Shown here piece after piece: positions 1 to 8,932 of a DNA stretch of 64,000 nucleotides. Each line of letters starts with the position of its first letter. Position 1 is the stretch's first letter. A program made the position numbers and the translations under genes. Where the stretch lies: positions 1 to 64,000 of the forward strand of contig NZ_NEQV01000005.1 in NCBI RefSeq assembly GCF_002799245.1. The letters are read 5' to 3'. Source of the stretch: Stenotrophomonas maltophilia (GTDB lineage: Bacteria > Pseudomonadota > Gammaproteobacteria > Xanthomonadales > Xanthomonadaceae). Under the pieces are notes generated by a model. The model was not told the DNA's origin. It saw only the letters and a list, made by a program, of their open reading frames with translations, and did not search any database.

Positions 1-147
1 TTTCAGAAGTGCATCGAGCGTTCGGGAATCGATTGTCCACGAACTGGAGTCCGCGAGATGACCAAGGCGCAGTGCCACCTTTCGCTTCTGCTTCAGGGCC
101 TCGTGCAGGCTGATTCTGAAGCGCGCCACTCCCGCAACCGGACCCAC
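1..147 (-). CDS. possible partial ORF at left edge
   Basis: A leftward reading frame stays open from a GTG at 147 (or 129) to the window edge and is cut there. The predicted peptide contains ISLHEALKQKRKVALRLGHL and is rich in Leu and Lys, like a real protein start. A GAGG-like ribosome site precedes the first GTG. Third-position GC is clearly lower than in neighbouring genes, and a rightward frame is open over the same stretch, so this may be chance. No family was recognised. If real, it would be transcribed away from folP. Confidence 0.22.
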   Translation of the reverse strand, partial: MGPVAGVARFRISLHEALKQKRKVALRLGHLADSSSWTIDSRTLDALLK

Positions 148-273
148 CCCGGCTACCCTCAGGAAATCAGCTTCTGGTGTCGCTTGGGCTCTTGCCGTGG
201 CCGCTGCCTCCGCGGGTGCAGGGCGCCGCCCTGCCGAACTAAACTACCCGCCGTTGTCCCAGCAGGATTACCG
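1..273. other. region upstream of folP without assigned gene
   Basis: Besides the weak leftward ORF, this stretch has a frame open into folP that shows no domain and is treated as untranslated leader. It also holds a short GC hairpin (218-225 pairing with 227-234). A copy of the same hairpin type lies at 43665-43681. The gene normally found before folP in related bacteria (ftsH) is not visible. Confidence 0.4.
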
Positions 274-1170
274 ATGATCGATACCTCGCCCCAGCTCGAT
301 TGCGCCGGCCGCATCCTGCGCCTCGACCGTGCCCAGGTCATGGGCATCGTCAACGTCACCCCGGACTCGTTTTCCGACGGCGGTGCGCACGACACGACCG
401 CGGCCGCGGTCGCCCATGGCCTGAAGCTGGTGGAGGAGGGGGCCGACCTGCTCGATATCGGTGGCGAGTCGACCCGTCCGGGCGCCGCGCCGGTATCGGT
501 CGAGGAAGAGCTGCGCCGGGTGATTCCGGTCATCGAGCAGCTGGCGGCCCGTACCCAAGTGCCGATCAGCATCGACACCTTCAAGCCGGAGGTGATGCGC
601 GCGGCGGTGGCCGCGGGCGCCGGCATGATCAACGACATCTTCGGCCTGCGCCAGGCGGGGGCGCTGGACGCCGCCGCTGAAGCCGGCGTGCCGGTGGTGC
701 TGATGCACATGCAGGGCGAACCGGGCCACATGCAGGCCGATCCGAATTACGGCGACGTGGTCGCCGAGGTGCACGGTTTCCTGGTGCAGCGCCTGTTTGC
801 TGCCGAGATGGCGGGGATCGCGAAGAAGAACCTGCTGATCGATCCCGGTTTCGGCTTTGGCAAGACGACGGCCCACAACATGACCTTGCTGGCGCGCTCG
901 GAGCGCTTCCTGGAGCTGGGTGTGCCGATGCTGGCCGGCCTGTCACGCAAGCGCAGCCTGGGAGAGCTCACTGGCCGCAGCACGCCCTCCGAACGAGTGG
1001 CGGCTTCGGTGGCTGCGCACCTGATTGCGGTCCAGCGTGGCGCGCGCATCGTGCGCGTGCATGACGTGGCGGCCACGGTCGATGCGCTGAAGATCTGGCA
1101 GGCGGTGGAAGCTGTGCCGATGCCACGCACCGACGCCACGCCGACGATCCGCTGGCCGGACGAAGACTGA
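274..1170 (+). CDS. folP: dihydropteroate synthase
   Basis: Joins para-aminobenzoate to the pterin diphosphate in cytosolic folate synthesis; the target of sulfonamides. The 298-residue protein has the family signatures in order: [11 protein letters not shown] near residues 27-37, [11 protein letters not shown] near 61-71, SIDTFKP, then DPGFGFGK and GLSRKR in the C-terminal half. The frame is open upstream to 58, but homology starts at the ATG at 274, right before the first barrel strand, and the length from there is normal. The last base of its TGA is the first base of the miaA ATG, so the two are translationally coupled. folK, which makes its substrate, lies far away at 55.6 kb. Confidence 0.95.
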   Translation: MIDTSPQLDCAGRILRLDRAQVMGIVNVTPDSFSDGGAHDTTAAAVAHGLKLVEEGADLLDIGGESTRPGAAPVSVEEELRRVIPVIEQLAARTQVPISIDTFKPEVMRAAVAAGAGMINDIFGLRQAGALDAAAEAGVPVVLMHMQGEPGHMQADPNYGDVVAEVHGFLVQRLFAAEMAGIAKKNLLIDPGFGFGKTTAHNMTLLARSERFLELGVPMLAGLSRKRSLGELTGRSTPSERVAASVAAHLIAVQRGARIVRVHDVAATVDALKIWQAVEAVPMPRTDATPTIRWPDED

Positions 1171-2123
1171 TGGGCATCGACCGGCGGCCACTGGCGATCG
1201 CCGTGATGGGGCCGACCGCCAGCGGCAAGACCGCCACCGCGATCGCCCTGGCACGGCAGCTGGACGGCGAGATTGTCAGCGTTGATTCGGCGCTGGTGTA
1301 CCGCCACCTGGACATCGGCTCGGCCAAGCCCGATGCGGCCGAGCGTGCGCAGGCGCCGCACCATCTGCTGGACCTGCGCGATCCGTGGCAGACCTACTCG
1401 GCGGCCGAATTCGCCGCCGATGCCGGCCGGATCGTGGCCGACATCGTGGCGCGCGGCAAGATGCCGATTCTGGCCGGCGGCACCGGGCTGTACTTCCGCG
1501 CCTTGTTGCAGGGCCTGTCGCCGATGCCGGAGGCCGATCCGGCAACGCGCGAAGCGCTCAGCACCGAGGCGGCCGAGCGCGGCTGGGCGGCACTGCACGC
1601 TGAGCTGGCCGACGTGGATCCGGCTGCAGCCGCACGCATCCATGCCACCGATCCGCAACGCATCCAGCGGGCGCTGGAGGTCTATCGCCTGACCGGCATC
1701 CCCATCTCTGAATGGCAGCGCCGGCCGGGCGTGGCGCCGTTGCCGGTGCGCACTCTCAAGCTGATCCTGGCCCCGCGTGACCGTGCGGTACTGCACCAGC
1801 GCATCGAGGCGCGCTTCGACGCCATGCTGGCGCAGGGCTTTCTCGATGAGGTGCGGGCGTTGCGTGCGATGCCGGAAATGGCCGCCGTGGAGGCGCCCCT
1901 GGACCTGCCGGCGGTGCGCGCAGTCGGCTATCGCCAGGCATGGGAGTACCTGGACGGCGAGGGCGATGCCGCCCGTTTCCGTGACAAGGCGATCTTCGCC
2001 ACCCGGCAGCTGGCCAAGCGCCAGCTGACCTGGCTGCGCGGCGAGCTTGATGCGCGCTGGTTCGACCCCCATATCGACCATGAGCGCCTGGCCGGCGCGG
2101 TGTCGACCTTCGTCGCACGCTGA
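1170..2123 (+). CDS. miaA: tRNA dimethylallyltransferase
   Basis: Adds a dimethylallyl group to A37 of tRNAs that read UNN codons. The 317-residue protein has the P-loop GPTASGKT at 14-21, the substrate-binding SVDSALVYR just after, and [12 protein letters not shown] in the middle. The C-terminal end with [14 protein letters not shown] is typical of the family. The start overlaps the folP stop by one base. hfq and hflX follow in the same order as in many gammaproteobacteria, suggesting a shared transcript with extra promoters before hfq. Confidence 0.96.
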   Translation: MGIDRRPLAIAVMGPTASGKTATAIALARQLDGEIVSVDSALVYRHLDIGSAKPDAAERAQAPHHLLDLRDPWQTYSAAEFAADAGRIVADIVARGKMPILAGGTGLYFRALLQGLSPMPEADPATREALSTEAAERGWAALHAELADVDPAAAARIHATDPQRIQRALEVYRLTGIPISEWQRRPGVAPLPVRTLKLILAPRDRAVLHQRIEARFDAMLAQGFLDEVRALRAMPEMAAVEAPLDLPAVRAVGYRQAWEYLDGEGDAARFRDKAIFATRQLAKRQLTWLRGELDARWFDPHIDHERLAGAVSTFVAR

Positions 2124-2219
2124 ACCCCCGCCAGCCGTGTAACATCATCGGTCGGCGGGCGGCTCGGGGGCCGTGGCAGCCGTCGGCAACCCAATAAGAA
2201 CAATAATCAGGAGTGTGCA

Positions 2220-2495
2220 ATGTCCAAGGGGCAATCGCTGCAGGATCCTTTCTTGAACGCACTGCGGCGCGAACGCGTGCCGGTTTCGGTGTACCTGGTG
2301 AACGGCATCAAGCTGCAGGGCACGATCGAGTCGTTCGACCAGTTCGTGGTCCTGCTGCGCAACACGGTCAGTCAGATGGTCTACAAGCACGCCATTTCCA
2401 CGGTGGTTCCGGCACGCAACGTGAAGGTCGGCCCGGGCGGTGGTTATGTGCAGTCGGGTGAAGGTGGTCAGGCAGGTGATGAAGCAGACGAGTAA
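2220..2495 (+). CDS. hfq: RNA chaperone Hfq
   Basis: Hexameric Sm-like protein that pairs small RNAs with mRNAs. The 91-residue sequence opens with [20 protein letters not shown], has the Sm1 strand pattern with [19 protein letters not shown] and the Sm2 YKHAIST. A short glycine-rich acidic tail follows. AGGAG lies eight bases before the ATG. The 96-base gap after miaA could hold a separate promoter. hflX begins 14 bases downstream, so the two are co-transcribed. Confidence 0.97.
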   Translation: MSKGQSLQDPFLNALRRERVPVSVYLVNGIKLQGTIESFDQFVVLLRNTVSQMVYKHAISTVVPARNVKVGPGGGYVQSGEGGQAGDEADE

Positions 2496-2509
2496 TACCG
2501 GAGCGGTGA

Positions 2510-3820
2510 ATGTTTGACCGCTCGAAGAAGGGCGAACACGCCCTGCTGATCCAGCCCCATTTCGGCAAGCTGGAAGACGATGTGCTGGAAGAATTCGGTG
2601 ATCTGGCCCGCTCGGCTGGGGCCAGCATCGCCGCGACGATCACTGCGCGCCTGGACCGGCCGAACCCGTCGACCCTGATCGGCAGTGGCAAGCTGGACGA
2701 GATCAAGGCCGCGGCCGATGCCAGCGGCGCCGACCTGATCCTGGTCAACCATGCGTTGAGCCCGGGCCAGGAGCGCAACCTGGAGCGCTTCCTCGAGCGC
2801 CGGGTGATCGACCGTACCGGCCTGATCCTGGACATCTTCGCCCAGCGGGCGCACAGCCACGAAGGCAAGCTGCAGGTTGAGCTGGCGCAGCTGCGCCACC
2901 TGGCCACGCGGCTGGTGCGCGGCTGGACCCATCTGGAGCGGCAGCGCGGCGGTTCGATCGGCCTGCGCGGCCCGGGTGAAACCCAGCTGGAAACCGACCG
3001 CCGCCTGCTGCAGAAGCGGGTGGAGCAGCTGCAGAAGCGCCTGGAAAAGGTCGAAGTGCAGCGCACCCAGATGCGCCGTGCGCGTGTGCGCAGCGAACTG
3101 CCGCGCGTGGCCCTGGTGGGCTACACCAACGCCGGCAAGTCGACCCTGTTCAACGCCATGACCGGCGCTGAGGCCTATGCCGCCGACCAGCTGTTCGCAA
3201 CGCTGGATCCGACCGTGCGCCGCATCGCGGTTCCGGGGGGCAACGTGGTGCTGGCTGACACCGTCGGCTTCGTCCGCGATCTGCCGCACGACCTGGTCGC
3301 TGCGTTCCGCTCGACCCTGTCCGAGGCGCGCGAGGCCGATTTCCTGCTGCACGTGGTCGACGCTGCCGATCCGCACCGCGAGGAGCGCATCGCCCAGGTC
3401 GACGAAGTGCTGACGGCAGTCGGTGCCGGTGACCTGCCGCAGTTGCTGGTGTTCAACAAGATCGACCGCATCGACGGTGCCGAGGTCCGCCACGACGGCC
3501 AGGACGGCGTGCCCGACGAGTCGCGTCGTGAACGGGTGTGGATCTCCGCGCGTGACGGGCAGGGCCTGGAGCTGCTGCAGGCGGTGCTGGGCAAGCGCCT
3601 GGGCCTGCAGCATGTCACCGGCGAACTGCGCCTGCCGCCGGACGCCGGCCGCCTGCGTGCGCGCCTGCACCAGCTGGAGGTGATCCGCAGCGAGCAGGCC
3701 GATGAAGATGGCTGGCTGCTGCAGGTCGACCTGCCGATTGCCGAAGCCGAAAAGCTGGCCGCCAGTGCCGACGGCGCGCCGATCCGGGCGCTGCTGCCGG
3801 AAAAACTGCCGGAGTGGTGA
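2510..3820 (+). CDS. hflX: ribosome-associated GTPase HflX
   Basis: GTPase that binds and splits stalled 70S ribosomes. The 436-residue protein has the N-terminal HflX domain, the glycine-rich linker GSIGLRGPGETQLETDRR near 155-172, and the G domain with the P-loop GYTNAGKST near 204. DTVGF (G3) and NKID (G4) follow. GGAG lies before the ATG. Length and order are normal for the family. It is followed by a GTAG-headed hairpin that may end the miaA-hfq-hflX transcript. Confidence 0.95.
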   Translation: MFDRSKKGEHALLIQPHFGKLEDDVLEEFGDLARSAGASIAATITARLDRPNPSTLIGSGKLDEIKAAADASGADLILVNHALSPGQERNLERFLERRVIDRTGLILDIFAQRAHSHEGKLQVELAQLRHLATRLVRGWTHLERQRGGSIGLRGPGETQLETDRRLLQKRVEQLQKRLEKVEVQRTQMRRARVRSELPRVALVGYTNAGKSTLFNAMTGAEAYAADQLFATLDPTVRRIAVPGGNVVLADTVGFVRDLPHDLVAAFRSTLSEAREADFLLHVVDAADPHREERIAQVDEVLTAVGAGDLPQLLVFNKIDRIDGAEVRHDGQDGVPDESRRERVWISARDGQGLELLQAVLGKRLGLQHVTGELRLPPDAGRLRARLHQLEVIRSEQADEDGWLLQVDLPIAEAEKLAASADGAPIRALLPEKLPEW

Positions 3821-3851
3821 GGCAGCGCCGGGCCAGGCCCGGTCCAACCAG

Positions 3852-3882
3852 GTAGTGCCGGCCGCTGGCCGGCAGCTGCTAC
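3852..3882. repeat. SMAG-like GTAG hairpin
   Basis: Starts with GTAG, ends with CTAC, and contains a GCCGGCC/GGCCGGC stem. It lies between hflX and pncC, and matches the layout of the small palindromic SMAG repeats of S. maltophilia, which often sit at 3' ends. Confidence 0.6.
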
Positions 3883-3952
3883 GCCGTGGCGCGCGACATG
3901 CGGCTGTCATCTGCGGTACAACGTGCAGGTTCTTCACCCCACCGTCATGCCG

Positions 3953-4447
3953 ATGTCCATTCCTACCGACGCCGATCTCAACGCCCAGTCCGCCGCGCTC
4001 GGGCAGCGCCTGCAGCAGGCCTCGCTGCAGCTGGTGACTGCCGAAAGCTGCAGTGGCGGCTGGATCGCCAAGTGCATGACCGACATCGCCGGTTCCTCGG
4101 CGTTCTTCGACTGCGGCATGGTGGTCTACAGCTATGAAGCCAAGCAGCGGCTGCTGGGCGTGCGAGCCCAGACCCTGGAGCAGTTCGGTGCGGTCAGCCG
4201 CGAGACCGTGCTGGAAATGGTGTCCGGTGCGCTGGTCAATTCCGGTGCAGGCATCGCCGTTGCGGTGACCGGCATCGCCGGTCCCGGCGGCGGCAGCCCG
4301 GACAAGCCGGTCGGCAGCGTCTGGATTGGCTGGAAGCGCCGGGGTGGCTATGCCCGCGCCGAGCTGTTCCAGTTCGATGGCGACCGCGAAGCCATCCGCC
4401 GGCAAACCGTGGCGGCGGCATTGCGCGGTATCGACGCCCAGCTGTGA
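3953..4447 (+). CDS. pncC: CinA-type nicotinamide-nucleotide amidase
   Basis: Deamidates nicotinamide mononucleotide to nicotinate mononucleotide in the pyridine nucleotide cycle. The 164-residue protein is a stand-alone CinA C-terminal domain: TAESCSGGWIAKCMTDIAGSS at the N-terminus holds the catalytic Ser, followed by YSYEAKQRLLGV and AVTGIAGPGGGSPDKPVG. The start is uncertain: the frame also has ATG at 3947 and a GTG-type start at 3923, none with a strong ribosome site. The ATG at 3953 gives the usual family length. Related genes often lie near recA, as here. Confidence 0.88.
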   Translation: MSIPTDADLNAQSAALGQRLQQASLQLVTAESCSGGWIAKCMTDIAGSSAFFDCGMVVYSYEAKQRLLGVRAQTLEQFGAVSRETVLEMVSGALVNSGAGIAVAVTGIAGPGGGSPDKPVGSVWIGWKRRGGYARAELFQFDGDREAIRRQTVAAALRGIDAQL

Positions 4448-4478
4448 CATGCTGCTCCGGTAATCGTCCGGAGCACGC

Positions 4479-6164
4479 ATGATGTGGGAAACGCTGGGCA
4501 CGGTCCGTGACCTGGGCCGACTGCAGGAAATCGCCGTCGTCCTGATCCGCTATGGCTTCGGCGACGTGGTGCGGCGCATCGGCCTGGCCAGTACGCTGGA
4601 GCGGGCAGGGCGCCTTCTGCACTGGAACGAGGAGCGGCAGGAGCTGCTGCGGATGACCGCGCCGGTGCGTGTGCGCAGCGCGATGCAGGATCTCGGCCCC
4701 ACCTTCGTCAAGCTTGGCCAGGTGCTGGCGACGCGCGTTGACCTGTTGCCGCCGGAATGGATCGCCGAGCTCTCTGAACTGCAGAACGCGGTACCGGCAC
4801 TGCCATACGCGGATATCCGTGAGCAGCTCGAAGCCGATCTTGGCGCCCCGCCGACGCAGGTGTTCGCCTTCCTCGATGAAAGCCCGATGGCCGCCGCCTC
4901 GCTGGCACAGGCCCATCGCGCACGGCTGCATGATGGCCGTGAGGTGGTGCTGAAGGTCCGGCGCCCCGGCATTCGCGATGTGGTCGAGGCCGACCTGCGG
5001 CTGCTGGCCCGCTTGGCCGAAATCGTCGAGGCCCGGCTGCCGGACCTGCGCCGATATCGCCCTGCCGAGGTCGTGCAGCAGTTCACCGTATCGCTGCGCC
5101 GCGAGCTGGATTTCGCCGCCGAATGCCGCAATGCCGAGCGCATCGCGCGCAACTTCAAGGGCCGTGACGACATCCTGATTCCCGACGTGCACTGGCAATG
5201 GACCTGCGAGAGCCTGAACGTGCAGGACTTCGTCGACGGCATTCCCGGTCGCGATCTGGCCGGCGTCGATGCGGCAGGACTGGACCGGCGCGAGCTGGCA
5301 CGGCGTGGCGCCGACATCGTGCTGAAGATGGTGCTGGAGGACGGCAGCTTCCACGCCGACCCGCACCCCGGCAACATCATCTATCTGCGTGACGGCCGCA
5401 TCGGCGTGATTGACTTCGGCATGGTCGGCGCATTGTCCGAAGTGCGCCGCTTCCAGGTCGCGCAACTGCTGCACGGGCTGGTCGAGCAGGACCCGCAGGG
5501 GGTGGCCGACGTGCTGCTGGACTGGGCCGGCGGCGTGGAAGTGGACGAGAACCGGTTGCAGCACGACATCAGCCAGTTCGTCGACCAGTACCGTGGCGTG
5601 CCGCTGAAGGACCTGCGCATCGGCCTGATGCTGGGTGACATCACCCAGCTGCTGCGCAGCTACAGCCTGACCCTGCCGGCCGATCTGGCGTTGATGATCA
5701 AGGCCTTCCTGACCCTGGAAGGCATGGGCCGTCAGCTGGATCCCGATTTCGACATGGCCAGCGCCGCCCGCCCGTTCCTGGAGCGCGTGGTGCTGCAGCG
5801 CTATGCGCCGGGGGCCCTGCTCAAGCGTGGCCGCCGCAGCCTGTTGGGCCTGGTCGATTTTGCCGGTGAGCTGCCGCGCGACCTGCGCAAGCTGGTCCAG
5901 GCGGCGCGCCGCGGGCGCCTGCAGCTGAAGGTGGAAACCAGTGCGCTTGAGGGCTTCGGCGAACAGGTCAACCGCGCGGCGAACCGGCTGGTGATGGGGA
6001 TCGTGACGGCCGCACTGATCATCGGCTCGTCGATCGTGATGCACAGCGTTGGCGGGGTTTCCAGCCGTTGGCTGCTGGCGCTGGGCGTGTGTGGCTTCAT
6101 TGGCGCCGGTTTCTGCGGCGTGTGGATCCTGTTTTCGATCTGGCGAAGCGGCAAGCACACGTAG
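4479..6164 (+). CDS. ubiB: UbiB/AarF-family atypical kinase
   Basis: Member of the ABC1/ADCK/UbiB family, needed for ubiquinone synthesis or lipid handling at the inner membrane. The 561-residue protein has the family KxGQ motif (VKLGQVL near 77), the alanine-rich loop AASLAQAH, the catalytic HADPHPGN near 292 and DFGMVG near 311. Two hydrophobic segments at the extreme C-terminus (about 505-525 and 530-552) look like the membrane anchor. The start could be either of two adjacent ATGs (4479 or 4482). Other UbiB paralogues may exist elsewhere, so a direct role in ubiquinone synthesis is inferred. Confidence 0.85.
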   Translation: MMWETLGTVRDLGRLQEIAVVLIRYGFGDVVRRIGLASTLERAGRLLHWNEERQELLRMTAPVRVRSAMQDLGPTFVKLGQVLATRVDLLPPEWIAELSELQNAVPALPYADIREQLEADLGAPPTQVFAFLDESPMAAASLAQAHRARLHDGREVVLKVRRPGIRDVVEADLRLLARLAEIVEARLPDLRRYRPAEVVQQFTVSLRRELDFAAECRNAERIARNFKGRDDILIPDVHWQWTCESLNVQDFVDGIPGRDLAGVDAAGLDRRELARRGADIVLKMVLEDGSFHADPHPGNIIYLRDGRIGVIDFGMVGALSEVRRFQVAQLLHGLVEQDPQGVADVLLDWAGGVEVDENRLQHDISQFVDQYRGVPLKDLRIGLMLGDITQLLRSYSLTLPADLALMIKAFLTLEGMGRQLDPDFDMASAARPFLERVVLQRYAPGALLKRGRRSLLGLVDFAGELPRDLRKLVQAARRGRLQLKVETSALEGFGEQVNRAANRLVMGIVTAALIIGSSIVMHSVGGVSSRWLLALGVCGFIGAGFCGVWILFSIWRSGKHT

Positions 6165-6186
6165 TGTGCTTGCCGCAGCGATTCCT

Positions 6187-6209
6187 GTAGAGCCGACCGT
6201 TGGTCGGCT
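6187..6209. repeat. SMAG-like GTAG hairpin
   Basis: GTAG head followed by an AGCCGACC/GGTCGGCT stem, 23 bases after the ubiB-like gene. It may serve as its 3' end signal. Confidence 0.5.
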
Positions 6210-6307
6210 GCTTTCGCCTTTGCATTTGCCAACCGCGCGCATGTGCGCTTGCCGGGCACGGCTCGGCCCTGCGGGCGGCTCCCTGGTCTGCCTGTCGTTT
6301 CCGGCAC

Positions 6308-6343
6308 TTGCAGTCCTGCATGTTAGTAGTAATACTACTAATC
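6308..6343 (+). promoter_or_regulatory. lexA promoter with LexA box
   Basis: TTGCAG at 6308-6313 and AATACT at 6331-6336 are 17 bases apart. The perfect palindrome TTAGTAGTAATACTACTAA at 6323-6341 covers the -10 region and reaches to two bases before the lexA ATG at 6344. It is identical to the LexA1 operator described for Xanthomonas. The expected transcription start falls at or next to the ATG. Confidence 0.9.
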
Positions 6344-6979
6344 ATGGACCTGACCGACACCCAGCAGGCGATCCTGCAGTTGATCGCCGAGCGTATAGAG
6401 AGCGAAGGCGCACCGCCGTCGCAGACTGAAATCGCACGTGCGTTCGGCTTCAAGGGCGTGCGCGCGGCCCAGTACCACCTGGAAGCCCTGGAGCAGGCCG
6501 GTGCGATCCGTCGCATTCCGGGCCAAGCCCGCGGCATCCGCCTGGTGCAGGCGCCGCCCGTCGAAAAGCTGGCCGAGCCGGGCCTGCCCGACAGCGTGCT
6601 GCGGCTGCCGGTTCTCGGCCGGGTTGCGGCCGGCCTGCCGATCGGTGCCGATATCGGCTCGGACGACTTCGTGGTGCTGGACCGGGTGTTCTTCTCACCG
6701 GCGCCGGATTACCTGCTGAAGGTGCAGGGCGACTCGATGATCGACGAGGGCATCTTCGATGGTGACCTGATCGGCGTGCACCGCACCCGCGACGCCCACT
6801 CCGGGCAGATCGTGGTGGCCCGCATCGATGATGAGATCACGGTCAAGCTGCTGAAGATCGCCAAGGACCGCATCCGCCTGCTGCCGCGCAACCCCGATTA
6901 CAAGCCGATCGAGGTGCTGCCGGATCAGGACTTCGCGATCGAGGGCCTCTATTGCGGCCTGCTCCGGCCCAACCGTTGA
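6344..6979 (+). CDS. lexA: SOS repressor LexA
   Basis: Represses SOS genes and cuts itself when RecA filaments form. The 211-residue protein has an N-terminal winged helix (about 1-70), the Ala96-Gly97 cleavage site in RVAAGLPIG, and the Ser131/Lys168 dyad (GDSMID and ITVKLL). The frame is open upstream to 6200, but the ATG at 6344 starts the conserved MDLTDTQQAILQ sequence. No Shine-Dalgarno fits between the operator and the ATG, so the message may be leaderless. recA follows after about 200 bases. Confidence 0.97.
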   Translation: MDLTDTQQAILQLIAERIESEGAPPSQTEIARAFGFKGVRAAQYHLEALEQAGAIRRIPGQARGIRLVQAPPVEKLAEPGLPDSVLRLPVLGRVAAGLPIGADIGSDDFVVLDRVFFSPAPDYLLKVQGDSMIDEGIFDGDLIGVHRTRDAHSGQIVVARIDDEITVKLLKIAKDRIRLLPRNPDYKPIEVLPDQDFAIEGLYCGLLRPNR

Positions 6980-7183
6980 CCCGTTCCATGGCGCATTACC
7001 CCGCGGTCTTTTGTGGCGATTCTCTGGTTCCACTGAGGTTGGTACGGATGTCCGATAATTCTTTTCAGAGCGCCGGGCAGAATCTCAGCCTGTGCGATAC
7101 GTCCGACTTAAAGTGAACCCATGGCAAAGAAGACCCCCAAAGACAGCACCCCCAACGACATGACCTCTGCAAGGACCAATACG

Positions 7184-8221
<1,038 letters not shown>

Positions 8222-8231
8222 GGCTTGCTGT

Positions 8232-8269
8232 GGGGCAGGGCGGCGCCGTCAGTGACGTCGCCCTGTCCC
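8232..8269 (+). terminator. recA-recX intergenic hairpin
   Basis: An 11-bp stem with one G-U pair (8232-8242 with 8259-8269) closes over an inner CGTCA/TGACG stem. There is no T-run after it. It probably acts as a partial terminator or attenuator that lowers recX relative to recA, as known in E. coli. Confidence 0.5.
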
Positions 8270-8331
8270 GCAGGTTCGAATCGCCCAGGGATGGGCAGGG
8301 CGCCACGGATGGCGCCACCCTTGGAGTACCG

Positions 8332-8823
8332 ATGTCCGACGCCGACGACATTCCCACCGGCCGCAAGCGCCGGCCGCGTGAGCAGACACCCGTGCAACGC
8401 GCGCTGGGCCTGCTGGTCCGCCGCGAGCACTCGCGCAAGGAACTCACCCGCAAGCTGACGGCCCGTGGCATCGAAGACGAAGCCGCGCAGGCTGCCGTCG
8501 CCAAGCTGACCGAGGCGGGCTGGCAGGACGACACCCGTTTTGCCGAGAACCTGGTGCGGATGCGCGCCAATACCGGCTATGGCCCGATCCATGTCCGTGC
8601 CGAGCTGGGGACCCATGGCCTGGACAGTGCCGCGATTGCGGCGGCGATGGACAGTTACGAAGGCGACTGGCAGGAAAACGCCCGTGATCTGGTTCGTCGA
8701 CGCTTTGGCGAGGCCGGCCCCCAGGACCTGACACAGCGGCGCAAAGCCGCCGATCTGCTGGCCCGGCGGGGCTTCGACGGCGACAGCATCCGTCGCGCGA
8801 CCCGCTACGACCCGGACGACTGA
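8332..8823 (+). CDS. recX: regulatory protein RecX
   Basis: Binds RecA filaments and restrains their activity. The 163-residue protein is built of three-helix repeats, with [15 protein letters not shown] near 25-39 and [16 protein letters not shown] near 63-78. The C-terminal repeat is [16 protein letters not shown]. The frame is open to 8230, but GGAG six bases before the ATG at 8332 and the family length favour this start. It lies downstream of recA, as in other xanthomonads. Confidence 0.93.
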   Translation: MSDADDIPTGRKRRPREQTPVQRALGLLVRREHSRKELTRKLTARGIEDEAAQAAVAKLTEAGWQDDTRFAENLVRMRANTGYGPIHVRAELGTHGLDSAAIAAAMDSYEGDWQENARDLVRRRFGEAGPQDLTQRRKAADLLARRGFDGDSIRRATRYDPDD

Positions 8824-8932
8824 GACTGGCGGCGCTGGGCCTGATACCCTTTAGGTTTTCGGCGGTCCCTCGCGACCCTGGCCAACGCGGCCGGTGGTCC
8901 GGGTCCGCCGGCCCGCAGACTGCCAGCCCCCA

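Noticed and set aside
58..273. N-terminal extension of folP from the ATG at 58
   Set aside because: No homology, Cys/Arg-rich, and family length fits the start at 274.
2468..6242. Two long leftward ORFs (677 and 668 residues) opposite hflX, pncC and ubiB-like genes
   Set aside because: Antisense shadows of well-supported genes; His/Gln-rich composition typical of such frames.
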